Part shown: positions 1 to 8,446 of the stretch, one piece after another | Numbering within the stretch: position 1 is the stretch's first letter | Layout of the letters: each line of letters opens with the position of its first letter | Origin: Thermohalobaculum sp965263335 | Lineage (GTDB): Bacteria > Pseudomonadota > Alphaproteobacteria > Rhodobacterales > Rhodobacteraceae | NCBI GenBank assembly: GCA_965263335.1 | Contig: CBDHHE010000001.1 | Location: 3,720,001 to 3,784,000, forward strand | Length of the DNA stretch: 64,000 nt | Direction: 5' to 3' | The notes under the pieces: model-generated | Told to the model about the DNA's origin: nothing | Database searches by the model: none | Seen by the model: only the letters and a program-made list of their open reading frames with translations | Translations under genes and position numbers: made by a program

Positions 1-783
1 GAAGTAGACCACAATCAGCCAACCAGCGGCGTCCGGGTCCCCCAGGCGGTCGGCGACGAAGAACAGGAAGAGGGTGGCGGGCAGGCCGTTTGCGGCACCA
101 TTGACAAACCAAGCAGCCAACAAGCGTCGAAACGGTGCGTTGGCCGCGAGCGCTCGCATCCCTTCGCCAAAGGTTGGTCGTTTTGTGCTTCGTCCCGCCC
201 GGTCAGGTGTGACGAGCACGGTCACGATCACGCTGAGCGGCAAGAACACGACGAGCGCCACGGCGATGGCCCGCAAACCTTCGCCGCCGCCGCCGGCAAC
301 AAAGTAGACGATCGTCGTCAGTAGGGTGCCGACCAGCACCATCGCCTCGCGCCATGCCGTCACATGCACGCGACCGTGGTAATCGTCCGATAGTTCCGCG
401 CCCCAGGCGGCATACGGGGTCTGCGCCATTGTCCAGCCGACCACCACCAGAGCCAGCCAGAACACTGCGTGGCCGAGGCCAGCGTTCTCGGGCGGCACAA
501 AGGCCTGCCAGGTTGCGATCAGGATCACCGGGACGGCCGCCGCGAGCCAGACGCGTCTGCGTCCCCATCGAGGCGGTGTGCGGTCCGAGAGCCAGCCCAT
601 CAACGGATCGCTCAATGCGTCAAAGAGCCGGATCGCGAGCCAAGCAAATCCGATGGCTGCGAGATCAACGCCGCGCTCGGCCACGTAGAACGGTGTGACG
701 TAGGTGAACAGGGGCAGGTACAGCGCCGCCAGAGCGATCGCAGGCAGCGCATAGGCCACAAGTATCGGAGTTTTTGGTCTCAT
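1..783 (-). CDS. GPH-type (MFS_2) sugar/cation symporter-like transporter, 3' part cut by window
   Basis: The frame is open from an ATG at 783 to the window edge, giving 261 codons of the N-terminal part. The protein is strongly hydrophobic, with predicted membrane spans such as LALVVVGWTMAQ and LVVFLPLSVIVTVLV. A cytoplasmic loop reads GWLSDRTPPRWGRRR, which matches the MFS loop 2-3 signature (G-x-L-x-D-R-x-x-x-R-x-G-R-R). The early APAIALAALYLPLFTYVTPFY-like helix followed by this loop fits the glycoside-pentoside-hexuronide:cation symporter branch. A transporter of this branch sits in the singlet-oxygen-induced cluster of Rhodobacter sphaeroides, as I recall it, so here it probably belongs with the lipid genes to its right. 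The substrate cannot be read from sequence. It is on the same strand as the 158-residue gene, 45 bases downstream of it. Confidence 0.8.
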   Translation of the reverse strand, partial: MRPKTPILVAYALPAIALAALYLPLFTYVTPFYVAERGVDLAAIGFAWLAIRLFDALSDPLMGWLSDRTPPRWGRRRVWLAAAVPVILIATWQAFVPPENAGLGHAVFWLALVVVGWTMAQTPYAAWGAELSDDYHGRVHVTAWREAMVLVGTLLTTIVYFVAGGGGEGLRAIAVALVVFLPLSVIVTVLVTPDRAGRSTKRPTFGEGMRALAANAPFRRLLAAWFVNGAANGLPATLFLFFVADRLGDPDAAGWLIVVYF

Positions 784-828
784 TGCGCAAGAACTGGCCC
801 GCAGGTGGCTGCGATCAAGGTGCGCTGC

Positions 829-1305
829 CTAGACAGAGTCGGTGTTCTGGCCACCCTTGCGTTGCTTGAACTTCACCAGCAGCCAGTGTGCGCCCTCGGT
901 AACCACACCAACGAACGCGGTCGCGCCAAGCGACGTCACCAGGAGCGGGATGTTCAGCACCTGCTCGAACAGCGGCTCCACAGTCTGTCCGAAGACGTTC
1001 AGGAACTGGTCGAAGTTCTTGATCACGTTCGTGAGGATGGCATTGCCCACCATGCCCGCCGTGAACATCACACCCGCCAGGAAGATCGAGAGCGCGCCGA
1101 CCCAGATTCCGTTGGCGATTGCGACGATCACGCCCCAGCCCTGACGCACTGCCAGATTGAAGAATCCGGCGAACGCCCCGGCGATGGGTCCGAGTGTTTC
1201 CATCTCTGGAAGTTCATCGATTAACTGGACTGCTTCAGGCCTCGACAACGACCAATTCGCTGCCCATGCGACAAGTAGGGCGCATAGTATGCGGAAAACG
1301 ATCAT
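829..1305 (-). CDS. small predicted membrane protein, unknown function
   Basis: The ORF encodes 158 residues starting at ATG 1305. The first 20 residues (MIVFRILCALLVAWAANW...) look like a signal anchor or signal peptide. At least three further hydrophobic stretches are visible: around residues 40-55 (IAGAFAGFFNLAV), 58-90 (VIVAIANGIWVGALSIFLAGVMF) and 120-145 (NIPLLVTSLGATAFVGVV). The C-terminus is basic and hydrophilic (KFKQRKGG), consistent with a cytoplasmic tail. It lies between the transporter and the cyclopropane-synthase-like gene on the same strand and is probably transcribed with them. I do not recognise the family, and no catalytic motif is visible. Confidence 0.65.
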   Translation of the reverse strand: MIVFRILCALLVAWAANWSLSRPEAVQLIDELPEMETLGPIAGAFAGFFNLAVRQGWGVIVAIANGIWVGALSIFLAGVMFTAGMVGNAILTNVIKNFDQFLNVFGQTVEPLFEQVLNIPLLVTSLGATAFVGVVTEGAHWLLVKFKQRKGGQNTDSV

Positions 1306-1379
1306 CGCCCAACTGGCCTCCGTTCCTCACCTTTGAAGTGTTTAACACCCAAAAGATTTCCGAACGGTGGACTTATCTC

Positions 1380-2597
1380 CTAAGCACGGCGCAAGGTCAA
1401 TTGACACACATCGGTTGTCTCCGCCGCGAAGCAAGCTGCACAACTTGTGAGGTAAAAGTTCCACATTCGACGGAACCTTTCATCAAATCCAAGCTGAGCG
1501 ATCTCGTCCCAGCGGCAATTGAAGCGCTCGTACCAGGCCCGCAGGGTCCGCGAGTAGTCCTTGCCGAAACGCAGCGTTCCAGCCAGTTGAAGTCCCGCCG
1601 CCGTGATCTCGCGTTGCACCGCTTCAGGTGCGCCGAGCATGCCGCCTGGGAAGATGTACTTCTGGACGAAATCCCCGCCGTGCCGGTAGCTCTCGAAAAG
1701 ATGGTCCGCAATGGTGATCATCTGGATCGAGGCTTGTGCGCCCGGTTTCATGCGCTCGCGGACCGTTTCGAAGTAGGTGGGCCAGTAGCGCTCACCCACC
1801 GCTTCGAACATCTCGATGGAGGCGATCCCGTCATAGGTGCCCCGCTCATCCCGGTAGTCCCGGAGCACGATCTCGGCCCGCTCCGCCAGTCCAGCCTCGA
1901 ACAGCCTTTTTCTGGCGAAGTCATGTTGTTCACGGCTCAGCGTCAATCCCGTGACACGCACACCGCGTTCGCGAATGGCGTACTCGGCAAAGCCGCCCCA
2001 GCCGCAGCCGATCTCCAAAACGTGTCCGTCGGGCCCGATGTCAAGCCGGTCGCAAATTCGAGCGTACTTGTTGGTCTGGGCATCCTGCAGTGACTCCCGC
2101 TGGCCCGAGAACAAGGCCGCAGAGTACGTCATCGTCGGATCGAGCCAGAGACCGTAGAAATCGTTACCCAGGTCGTAGTGGTGGGCGATGTTGCGCCGCG
2201 CGCCGCGGCGGGAGTTCGCCCGCAGCCAGTGGCGCAGCCGCTCGTAGGCGCGCACCAAGGCGATACCGCGCAGGTTTCGACCGACCTGTGAGTTGTTGCG
2301 CAGCACCACGTCAAGCAGTGCCTGCAGGTCGGGGGTGTCCCACCACCCGTCGAGATAAGCCTCGGCAAAACCAAGTTCTCCATCCCGAACCATCCGCGTG
2401 AAGAGCGCAGAATTCTTCACATTGATGTAGACCTTGGGTTCCGTGCTCACCGCACCCTGGGCGGCAAATGCTCGCCCATCAGGCAAAGTCAGCACGATGC
2501 TGCCTTGTTCGACATTCTGAATGATACCGAACACAGTCTCCGCCCATCGCGGGAGATCCTTTTGCCCTTTCATGGACTCGAACGCCATGTTCGCCAT
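1380..2597 (-). CDS. cyclopropane-fatty-acyl-phospholipid synthase family methyltransferase
   Basis: This is a SAM-dependent enzyme acting on unsaturated acyl chains of membrane phospholipids, 405 residues from ATG 2597 (an AAGGTGGG-type ribosome site lies just upstream; a GTG at 2603 is also in frame). The N-terminal 120 residues match the Cfa lipid-binding part (GFAEAYLDGWWDTPDL). HHYDLGNDFY near residue 140 and LEIGCGWGGF near 195 form the typical substrate and SAM sites, and IEMFEAVGERYWPTYF follows as expected. The neighbours DUF1365 and the FAD oxidase are a recurrent set with Cfa homologues. In Rhodobacter, homologues of such genes make methylated and furan fatty acids, so the exact product (cyclopropane or furan precursor) is open. 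Confidence 0.88.
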   Translation of the reverse strand: MANMAFESMKGQKDLPRWAETVFGIIQNVEQGSIVLTLPDGRAFAAQGAVSTEPKVYINVKNSALFTRMVRDGELGFAEAYLDGWWDTPDLQALLDVVLRNNSQVGRNLRGIALVRAYERLRHWLRANSRRGARRNIAHHYDLGNDFYGLWLDPTMTYSAALFSGQRESLQDAQTNKYARICDRLDIGPDGHVLEIGCGWGGFAEYAIRERGVRVTGLTLSREQHDFARKRLFEAGLAERAEIVLRDYRDERGTYDGIASIEMFEAVGERYWPTYFETVRERMKPGAQASIQMITIADHLFESYRHGGDFVQKYIFPGGMLGAPEAVQREITAAGLQLAGTLRFGKDYSRTLRAWYERFNCRWDEIAQLGFDERFRRMWNFYLTSCAACFAAETTDVCQLTLRRA

Positions 2598-2737
2598 TCC
2601 CACCTTTCTCTCACCCCTCTTTACTCAGAATAGGATTTTCCTGCGTCTCGAATCAATCCGCTCGACTTGACTTGAGCGGTGAAGGCGTTCGTGTCGTTAC
2701 GTCAACTTCAATCGTTCTCTAGCGCGTTGTGTGCTGA

Positions 2738-3514
2738 TCACCCGGTGCCCAGTTCCTTGTCCGGATACGGGCCTCGGTACCGGTTGAATCTGGCACCCTT
2801 TCGCCAAAGTCGAAGCGCTTGCCAGTGGATCGCAATGATCACCTTCAACGTCATCAGCGGGTGGCTCAGCCATTGCCGCAGGAGCTCACCATCAGTCAAA
2901 GGACGACGTTCGCCGGTCTGTGTTGCGATGAGGCAGGGGCCAGACGCATCGTGCTGGCGAATTCGAAGGGCAAGGCGTTCGTCCGGCGAGCGGATCGTGA
3001 ACCGGTAGGTCTGATCCATTGCGATGAACGGAGAGACGAAAAAGGCCTTCTGCTTTTCGTGACGGTGAGCGCCGTCACCCGTCTCGCCGGCGCTGACAAC
3101 GTAGGCATGCTGATCGCCAAACGTGTTCTTGACCTCGTAGATCACGCTCTCGAGCCGGCCTTCCTGGTTTTCGCAGAAGTAGACCGAGAGCGGATTGAAC
3201 GCATATCCCAGAAGCCGTGGGAAGCTCAGCAGCCAGATCCGACTGGGATGCGGGCGCTGATGCGCCGCCAAATGTGCCTCTACCCAGGGTCGAAGCGGGC
3301 CGCCGTCCCTCGGGCCGTGATCTCGCAGGTGCACCGACATGAGCCCCGGGCCATTCAAGGACAAGACCCTGAGCCCCGCGCAGGTCTCGCCCAGCCGGTC
3401 GATGTCCAAGAGCAGGGAGAACACCCGGTAACGGAACTGATGCGTGAACGGCGCCAAGCGCATGTGCATCACATGCCCCTGATAGATGCACCCGTGCGGG
3501 CTACTCTGCGGCAT
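2738..3514 (-). CDS. DUF1365 family protein
   Basis: The protein has 258 residues from ATG 3514 (MPQSSPHGCIYQGHVMH). The longer open frame upstream is antisense-like filler without homology, so this start is preferred; it overlaps the stop of the FAD-oxidase gene by 14 bases, suggesting translational coupling. DUF1365 hallmarks are visible: GHVMHMRLAPFTHQFRYRVF at the N-terminus, then PRLLGYAFNPLSVYFC, then YEVKNTFGDQHAYV and the KAFFVSPF motif. The family has no settled biochemical role. It is almost always found beside an FAD-dependent amine-oxidase-like protein and a Cfa-type methyltransferase, as here, so a role in modifying methylated acyl chains is likely. Confidence 0.9.
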   Translation of the reverse strand: MPQSSPHGCIYQGHVMHMRLAPFTHQFRYRVFSLLLDIDRLGETCAGLRVLSLNGPGLMSVHLRDHGPRDGGPLRPWVEAHLAAHQRPHPSRIWLLSFPRLLGYAFNPLSVYFCENQEGRLESVIYEVKNTFGDQHAYVVSAGETGDGAHRHEKQKAFFVSPFIAMDQTYRFTIRSPDERLALRIRQHDASGPCLIATQTGERRPLTDGELLRQWLSHPLMTLKVIIAIHWQALRLWRKGARFNRYRGPYPDKELGTG

Positions 3515-4817
3515 GTGCGGCCACGCCGGCGAACGGGGTGCCGGTGTCGCGGATCCAGTCGGCCTGTGCGCCCAGAGCTGTCGCCACGCGCAACCCTGCG
3601 CGCAGACCGTCTTCGTGGAACCCGTAGCCAAGCCAGGCACCTGCAAACCAGACGCCATTGCGCCCTTGGATGCTGTCCATGGCCGCCTGGGCGGCGAACG
3701 AGGCCGAGTCGAACAACGGATGCGCGTAGATGAAGCTCCCATGCGTGAGGTTTGGATCCGGATCGAACTCAGGATTGAGGCTGACGAAAAGTTCGCGGTT
3801 CGCCGGGATGCCTTGGAGGCGGTTCATCCAGTAGGAAACCTGGGCCGGTCGCTGGAAGTCTTCCGCGGCACCTTTCGAGAGGAAGTTCCAGCTCGACCAG
3901 ACGCGGCGGCGCCGGGGCATGAGCTTGGGATCGGAATGCAGGATTGCGACATTCTCGGATGTCCGGAAGTTCGCGAGCAGCGCCGTCTGCTCCGGATCAG
4001 CGCCGTTCAGAAGCTCGCGCGCATCGGGTGCATGAACCGCGAGGATCACCTCGTCGAAGGTCTCCGTGCTGCCGTCATCGAAGCGTACCACGGGATTTGA
4101 CGCGCCTTGATCTATGCGGACTGCGCGCCGCTCGAGGCAAACCTGTCGATCAAGTTGCGCAACGAGCTTGTTCACATACTCGCGCGAGCCCCCCTGCACA
4201 GTTCGCCAGCGCCGCGCCGGATCGAGGCCGGTCATCAGATCATGGTTGCAGAAGAACCGCACGAAGTGCTCTGCCGGAAAGTCGAGAACGTCCCGGACGC
4301 AGGTCGACCAGATCGCCCCACCCATGGGCAACAGGAACCGACTGCGGAACCAGTCCGAGAAGCGCCGCTCATCGAGCCATTCGTCAAGCGTCAATCCGCC
4401 AAGACGACCTTCATTCAGGTCTCGTGGAGCAATCTTCGTGAAGCGGAGTATTTCACGAAAGCCACCGAGGAATCGCGGATCGAAGGCGCGCCATCGCTGT
4501 GCGAAGATCTTGTCCAGCCCGTCGCAGGCGTACTCCATCTTCCCGCCATTCAGCGAGAAGCCGAACGACATGTTGGACCATCGCGTCGGCACATCGAGAT
4601 GTTCGAAAAGAGCGCTCAGGTTCGGATAGTTGTGGAAGTTGTAGACGATGAAGCCCGTGTCGACGGGTTGCACGCCGTCTGCGAACTCCACATTCGCAGT
4701 GTTCGCGTGCCCACCCGGCCGGTTCTGCTGTTCGAAGACGTGTACGTCATGCGTCTTCGAAAGGGCGAGCGCTGCGCCGAGGCCGGAGATACCCGCACCA
4801 ATGATACCGATCTTCAT
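3501..4817 (-). CDS. FAD-dependent amine-oxidase-like protein (NAD(P)-binding Rossmann)
   Basis: The protein has 438 residues from ATG 4817, chosen because the dinucleotide-binding motif GAGISGLGAALAL begins at residue 6. Upstream codons to 4919 would overlap the photolyase gene and show no family similarity. EQQNRPGGHANT provides the acidic residue after the second strand and the GG doublet of the FAD-binding amine-oxidase superfamily. PMGGAIWSTCVRDVLDFPAE and WFAGAWLGYGFHEDGLRAG near the C-terminus are typical of the subgroup encoded beside DUF1365 and Cfa homologues. It could desaturate or oxygenate an acyl chain, as proposed for the Rhodobacter furan fatty acid genes. The substrate is inferred from context only. 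The gap to the upstream photolyase gene is 40 bases. Confidence 0.87.
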   Translation of the reverse strand: MKIGIIGAGISGLGAALALSKTHDVHVFEQQNRPGGHANTANVEFADGVQPVDTGFIVYNFHNYPNLSALFEHLDVPTRWSNMSFGFSLNGGKMEYACDGLDKIFAQRWRAFDPRFLGGFREILRFTKIAPRDLNEGRLGGLTLDEWLDERRFSDWFRSRFLLPMGGAIWSTCVRDVLDFPAEHFVRFFCNHDLMTGLDPARRWRTVQGGSREYVNKLVAQLDRQVCLERRAVRIDQGASNPVVRFDDGSTETFDEVILAVHAPDARELLNGADPEQTALLANFRTSENVAILHSDPKLMPRRRRVWSSWNFLSKGAAEDFQRPAQVSYWMNRLQGIPANRELFVSLNPEFDPDPNLTHGSFIYAHPLFDSASFAAQAAMDSIQGRNGVWFAGAWLGYGFHEDGLRAGLRVATALGAQADWIRDTGTPFAGVAAHAAE

Positions 4818-4857
4818 GCCTCGACTTACTCCGATGATGTGTTTTGCTGGATCGATA

Positions 4858-6321
4858 TCACGCGCTCGCCAAACCTTGATAGGCTTCGAGCGCGCGCTTG
4901 CGGCCCTCGGATAGCGCAATGACCGGCTCGGGACGTTGATCGGCTGGTGTCATCGCCCAACTGCGCGGTATGGCGTCGTAGAAGGCAAGGGCGTCGCCTT
5001 TTGGTGCCCGCCTGCCTTCGGCTAGGAAGCGTTCGCGGTACGCGCCCTGCGGATCGAACTTCGTGGCTTGCAGCTCGGGATTGAAGATGCGGAAGTAGGG
5101 TGCCGCGTCGGGGCCAGAACCTGCAACCCATTGCCAGCCCATGGCGTTCGATGCCGGATCCCAGTCGACAAGACACTCTTTGAACCACGCCTCACCGACG
5201 CGCCAGTCGGTGAGCAGGTGTTTTGTCAGCAGGCTTGCCACCAGCATTCTCGCGCGATTGTGCATCATTCCGGTCACGTAGAGTTCGCGCATTGCCGCGT
5301 CGATCACATCTATTCCGGTTGTCCCGCGGCGCCAGCATTCGGCGTCGGGATTGTTCTGGCGCCACGGAAATCCGCCCCAGTTTTCACGCCAGCTGTCTGT
5401 TTCGAGATGGGGTGTGTGAAAGATCAAGTGATAGGCGAACTCGCGCCACACCAGTTCTTTCATGAAGTGTTCGATCTGCCCCGTCACCGAAGCTGGCATG
5501 ATCTCGATTGCGCGCTTGGCAGCGTGCCAAATCTGGCGCGGCGAGATTTCGCCATAGGCGAGATTCTCCGAAAGACCTGATGTCGCGTTCAGGTCCAACC
5601 GATCGCGATCGCTCTGGTATCGAGCGATCTTCTCATCGAGGAAATGTCCAAGCCGCGCCTGCGCCGCCTCTTCTCCGACGCGGCAATGCTGTGCAACGAC
5701 GGTGGCACCTCGGCCCATCTCGGCTCCGAGCGCCCAGTCGGAAAGCGCCTCACTGTCGGGCCAGTTATCCGGTGCGGCGAGGTCACTTGGCGGAGACAAT
5801 GGGGCGTCAACATCACGGTCTCGAACGGCGCGCCAGAACGGGGTGTAGACGCGATAGAAGCCCCCGCTCCCCGTGCTGACGGTCCACGGCTCGAACAGCA
5901 GAGACCCGTTGACGCTGAGCGGTTCGACCCCGTCCACCGCAACCGCCGACTTGATGTCCCGGTCGCGCGCGGTGGATCGGCTGTCATAGAGCCGCGACCA
6001 CACGACGGTTTTGGCGCCCGTCTCTTGTGCAAGACGTTGCAACTCATCCAACGCGTTCCCGCGGCGCAGGATCAGCCTGGAGCCACGCGTCTCGAGTGTC
6101 CGAGACAGATTCTCGATGCTTTGAGCAAGACGCCACTTCGGGGCAGCGCCGTAGCTTTCCTCGATCACTGGATCCAGAATGAAGACGGGGACGACCGGAC
6201 CCCCGCGTTCCAAAGCCTTGGCCCAGCCTGGGTGATCGGCCAAACGCAAATCACGACGCAGCCACAAAAGCGTGGCTGGGCGGTCTCGGTCGGGTTTTGA
6301 GCGAGCTTGTGGCTTTGACAT
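4858..6321 (-). CDS. phr: deoxyribodipyrimidine photolyase (class I)
   Basis: This enzyme repairs UV-induced cyclobutane pyrimidine dimers using blue light. It has 487 residues from ATG 6321. The N-terminal antenna domain starts with LLWLRRDLRLADHPGW. The C-terminal FAD domain carries LVWREFAYHLIFHTP, MHNRARMLVASLLTKHLL and WDPASNAMGWQWVAGSG, including the asparagine that normally faces the flavin N5, then DAAPYFRIFNP. Length and motif order match bacterial CPD photolyases such as E. coli PhrB. It heads the leftward group photolyase, FAD oxidase, DUF1365, cfa-like. A TGATCC element upstream suggests control by an RpoE/ChrR-type ECF sigma factor, as known for phrA of Rhodobacter. Confidence 0.95.
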   Translation of the reverse strand: MSKPQARSKPDRDRPATLLWLRRDLRLADHPGWAKALERGGPVVPVFILDPVIEESYGAAPKWRLAQSIENLSRTLETRGSRLILRRGNALDELQRLAQETGAKTVVWSRLYDSRSTARDRDIKSAVAVDGVEPLSVNGSLLFEPWTVSTGSGGFYRVYTPFWRAVRDRDVDAPLSPPSDLAAPDNWPDSEALSDWALGAEMGRGATVVAQHCRVGEEAAQARLGHFLDEKIARYQSDRDRLDLNATSGLSENLAYGEISPRQIWHAAKRAIEIMPASVTGQIEHFMKELVWREFAYHLIFHTPHLETDSWRENWGGFPWRQNNPDAECWRRGTTGIDVIDAAMRELYVTGMMHNRARMLVASLLTKHLLTDWRVGEAWFKECLVDWDPASNAMGWQWVAGSGPDAAPYFRIFNPELQATKFDPQGAYRERFLAEGRRAPKGDALAFYDAIPRSWAMTPADQRPEPVIALSEGRKRALEAYQGLASA

Positions 6322-6345
6322 TCGGGCGTGGTATTTGTTTCCACG

Positions 6346-6375
6346 GAGATACGCCTGCCAGAGGCATTCGGATCA
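6346..6375 (-). promoter_or_regulatory. candidate RpoE (ECF11)-type promoter of the photolyase gene
   Basis: On the minus strand TGATCC (6375-6370) is followed by an 18-base spacer and TATCTC (6351-6346), about 25 bases before the photolyase ATG. The -35 element equals the one I recall for RpoE/ChrR-controlled promoters of Rhodobacter (TGATCC, about 18 bases, TAAG-like). The -10 match is only partial. The call rests on position and gene context; the ECF sigma factor itself is not in the window. Confidence 0.4.
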
Positions 6376-6463
6376 CTGCCCGATTGCGGCGGTAATTTCC
6401 AATAAAATTTTCAATAAGTTGCAAGAGAAGGTCCGGCTGCCCAACTGTGTAGAGCAGCCTGGT

Positions 6464-7348
6464 CTAGACCTCGAGCAACGCCCGAACCTCGGCCCAGCAA
6501 AGCGGATCGTGGGCAACCTTGTCACGGTTGAACACGTCGCCAAACCCAAGCACACGGTCTTGAACGCGCACCAGCACCACCGGATCGCCTCCTGTGAAGG
6601 GGCAAAAGGCATTCTCTGCCGTGCCGCTGTCGATCGGTTCGCCCCGAACGTTGGGCTCGTGGGGGTTTGCGCGGTGGGGCAAATCGAACTCGTAGTGCGA
6701 TTGCACATACGGATCAGCCATGCCCATCGCCCTCCAACGGCGCACAGAGTCATGGCCCAACAGAGCGGCGACGTAGGCGAGTGCTGCTTCGCTCACCGGC
6801 AGGCCATAAGTCGCGATCCGACTTGCGACGGGTGCATAAAAGGCATCAGCGGCTGAGAACGCCCCAAACAGGAACGCGCCTTCACCTGTACCGCGAGCTC
6901 GAGCGTACTCCCAAAGTTCGTCGAGACGTGCCAGGTCCGCGCGGACGTCATCACCAACCTCAAAGCCTTCATAGGCGCGGCGCATGTTCATCGGACAGGC
7001 ACCGCGCAGCGCCGTGAACCCGGAGTGCATCTCGGCAGCGACGGCGCGCGCTGCGGGCCGTGCGCGATCACCCTTCGGCCAGAGCCCGGCCTGGGGGTGA
7101 TACTCATGCACGGTCTCTGCGATGGCGAGACTGTCCCAGACCATCCGCGGGCTTTGGGTATGGTCGGTGAAGGCCAAGGCCGGCACGGTTCTGGAGGGCG
7201 CGATTTCGCTGAGCAATGCATCGAAAGCGGGTGTGCGCATGTGAGCGTGTCGCAGTGTCGCAGGCAAGCCAAAGGCATCGAGCAGCAGCCATCCGCGGAG
7301 CGACCAGCTCGAATAGGCATAATCACCTACAAACAATGTGAAATCCAT
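6464..7348 (-). CDS. glutathione S-transferase family protein
   Basis: The protein has 294 residues from ATG 7348. Two ATGs are adjacent (7351 and 7348); the second is chosen because GGGAGG then lies five bases away. The thioredoxin-like N-terminal domain shows the SxSL-type start (YAYSSWSLRGWLLLDAFGLP) followed by SRTVPALAF and DSLAIAETVHEY, the conserved cis-proline and glutathione-contact regions. An all-helical C-terminal domain follows (CPMNMRRAYEGFEVGDDV, FLFGAFSAADAFYAPVASRI). It probably conjugates or reduces electrophiles or peroxides with glutathione. It is transcribed away from the rpoH-like gene from a shared upstream region, which fits a stress-response role. About 90 C-terminal residues beyond the usual 200-residue GST core have no visible motif. 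Confidence 0.85.
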   Translation of the reverse strand: MDFTLFVGDYAYSSWSLRGWLLLDAFGLPATLRHAHMRTPAFDALLSEIAPSRTVPALAFTDHTQSPRMVWDSLAIAETVHEYHPQAGLWPKGDRARPAARAVAAEMHSGFTALRGACPMNMRRAYEGFEVGDDVRADLARLDELWEYARARGTGEGAFLFGAFSAADAFYAPVASRIATYGLPVSEAALAYVAALLGHDSVRRWRAMGMADPYVQSHYEFDLPHRANPHEPNVRGEPIDSGTAENAFCPFTGGDPVVLVRVQDRVLGFGDVFNRDKVAHDPLCWAEVRALLEV

Positions 7349-7456
7349 CATCGCCTCCCGAGTTTGTCTCATTCTGGCGGGTTGCCAACGTCAGATGCAA
7401 ATCAGGAATTCTGAAGGGCAGCAACACGACTGTGAATGAGTGTGAGATGCGCCGGG

Positions 7457-7484
7457 TGAACCGATCCCGCACTCTCTCCGTACA
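7457..7484 (+). promoter_or_regulatory. candidate ECF-type promoter of the rpoH-like gene
   Basis: TGAACC (7457-7462), a 16-base spacer and CGTACA (7479-7484) lie about 50 bases before the chosen start. The pattern resembles the GGAAC/CGTT promoters used by general-stress or other ECF sigma factors, with one mismatch in each element. No better RpoE-like TGATCC element was found in front of this gene. Weak evidence. Confidence 0.28.
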
Positions 7485-7534
7485 ACCTTGCATAGACCTG
7501 CTCAAAACTCACAGGCAACGCACGGGGTGCGACG

Positions 7535-8413
7535 ATGGGAGACGTAAACGACAGCCGCAATTCGGTGATCTCTCGGCAAGCAATGTCGGCAGAGCTGCTC
7601 GACGCCGATGTTGAGATCGACCTGGCCCGGCGCTGGCGCGACGAACGCGACGAGGCAGCGCTGCATCGACTGGTCACTGCATACCTTCGGCTCGCGATAT
7701 CGATGGCATCGAAGTACCGCCGCTATGGCGCTTCGATGAACGACCTGATCCAGGAGGCCAGCATTGGTCTCATGAAAGCAGCATCGAAGTTTGATCCTGA
7801 CCGCGGTGTGCGCTTCTCGACCTATGCGGTCTGGTGGATCAAGGCGCAGATACAGGACTATGTGATGCGCAACTGGTCGATGGTGCGGACGGGTTCCACC
7901 TCCTCACAGAAGTCGCTGTTCTTCAATCTCCGCCGCGTGCGTGCCAAGATCGAGCGCGAAAGTGCGGGGGGCTCGAACGCCAGCGAAATCCAGCGTGAGA
8001 TAGCTGAGGAACTCGGTGTACCCCTCCGCGATGTGGAGATGATGGAGGGCCGTCTTTCGGGGTCCGATCTCTCACTAAACGCTCAGCAGTCCGGTGAGGA
8101 CGGCCGGGAGTGGGTCGAGGCGCTTGAAGATGAGGCACCAGGTGCGGAACATTCGGTCGCGCGGTCTACGGATATCTCGAAGGCTCGTGGGTGGTTGACC
8201 GACGCCTTCGACGCGCTGACGGATCGCGAGCGTGTCATTCTTGCGGCTCGCAAGCTGCGCGATGAACCGGAAACGCTCGAGACGCTTGGCCGGCAGTTCA
8301 ACCTGTCTAAGGAGCGCATCCGGCAGCTCGAGGCACAGGCGCTCCGCAAGATGCGCACGCGGCTCGAACAGGTTCACGGATCCGCGGTGACCGAGCTTGC
8401 AGCGACCCTCTGA
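7535..8413 (+). CDS. RpoH-family alternative sigma factor (RpoHII-like)
   Basis: This sigma-32-type factor has 292 residues from ATG 7535. Homologues of the RpoHII branch carry a similar short N-terminal extension before MSAELL, so the upstream ATG is preferred to the one at 7583. Region 2 is clear (RLAISMASKYRRYGASMNDL, then IGLMKAASKFDPDRGVRFS and YAVWWIKAQIQDYVMRNWS). The RpoH box QKSLFFNLRR lies near residue 128, and the region 4 helix-turn-helix (GRQFNLSKERIRQLEAQALR) is near the C-terminus. In Rhodobacter, RpoHII is made under RpoE control and drives photo-oxidative stress genes. Its place next to photolyase, GST and the cfa-like group supports the same role here. Confidence 0.92.
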   Translation: MGDVNDSRNSVISRQAMSAELLDADVEIDLARRWRDERDEAALHRLVTAYLRLAISMASKYRRYGASMNDLIQEASIGLMKAASKFDPDRGVRFSTYAVWWIKAQIQDYVMRNWSMVRTGSTSSQKSLFFNLRRVRAKIERESAGGSNASEIQREIAEELGVPLRDVEMMEGRLSGSDLSLNAQQSGEDGREWVEALEDEAPGAEHSVARSTDISKARGWLTDAFDALTDRERVILAARKLRDEPETLETLGRQFNLSKERIRQLEAQALRKMRTRLEQVHGSAVTELAATL

Positions 8414-8423
8414 GTGACAGCAT

Positions 8424-8446
8424 CTCGGCCGACTTATCCGGCCGAG
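8424..8446. terminator. hairpin between convergent rpoH-like gene and proC
   Basis: CTCGGCCG (8424-8431) and CGGCCGAG (8439-8446) form an eight-base perfect stem with a seven-base loop. It sits 11 bases after the rpoH-like stop and overlaps the last codons of proC on the other strand. There is no long T run on either side, so termination may be partly factor-dependent. Confidence 0.55.
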
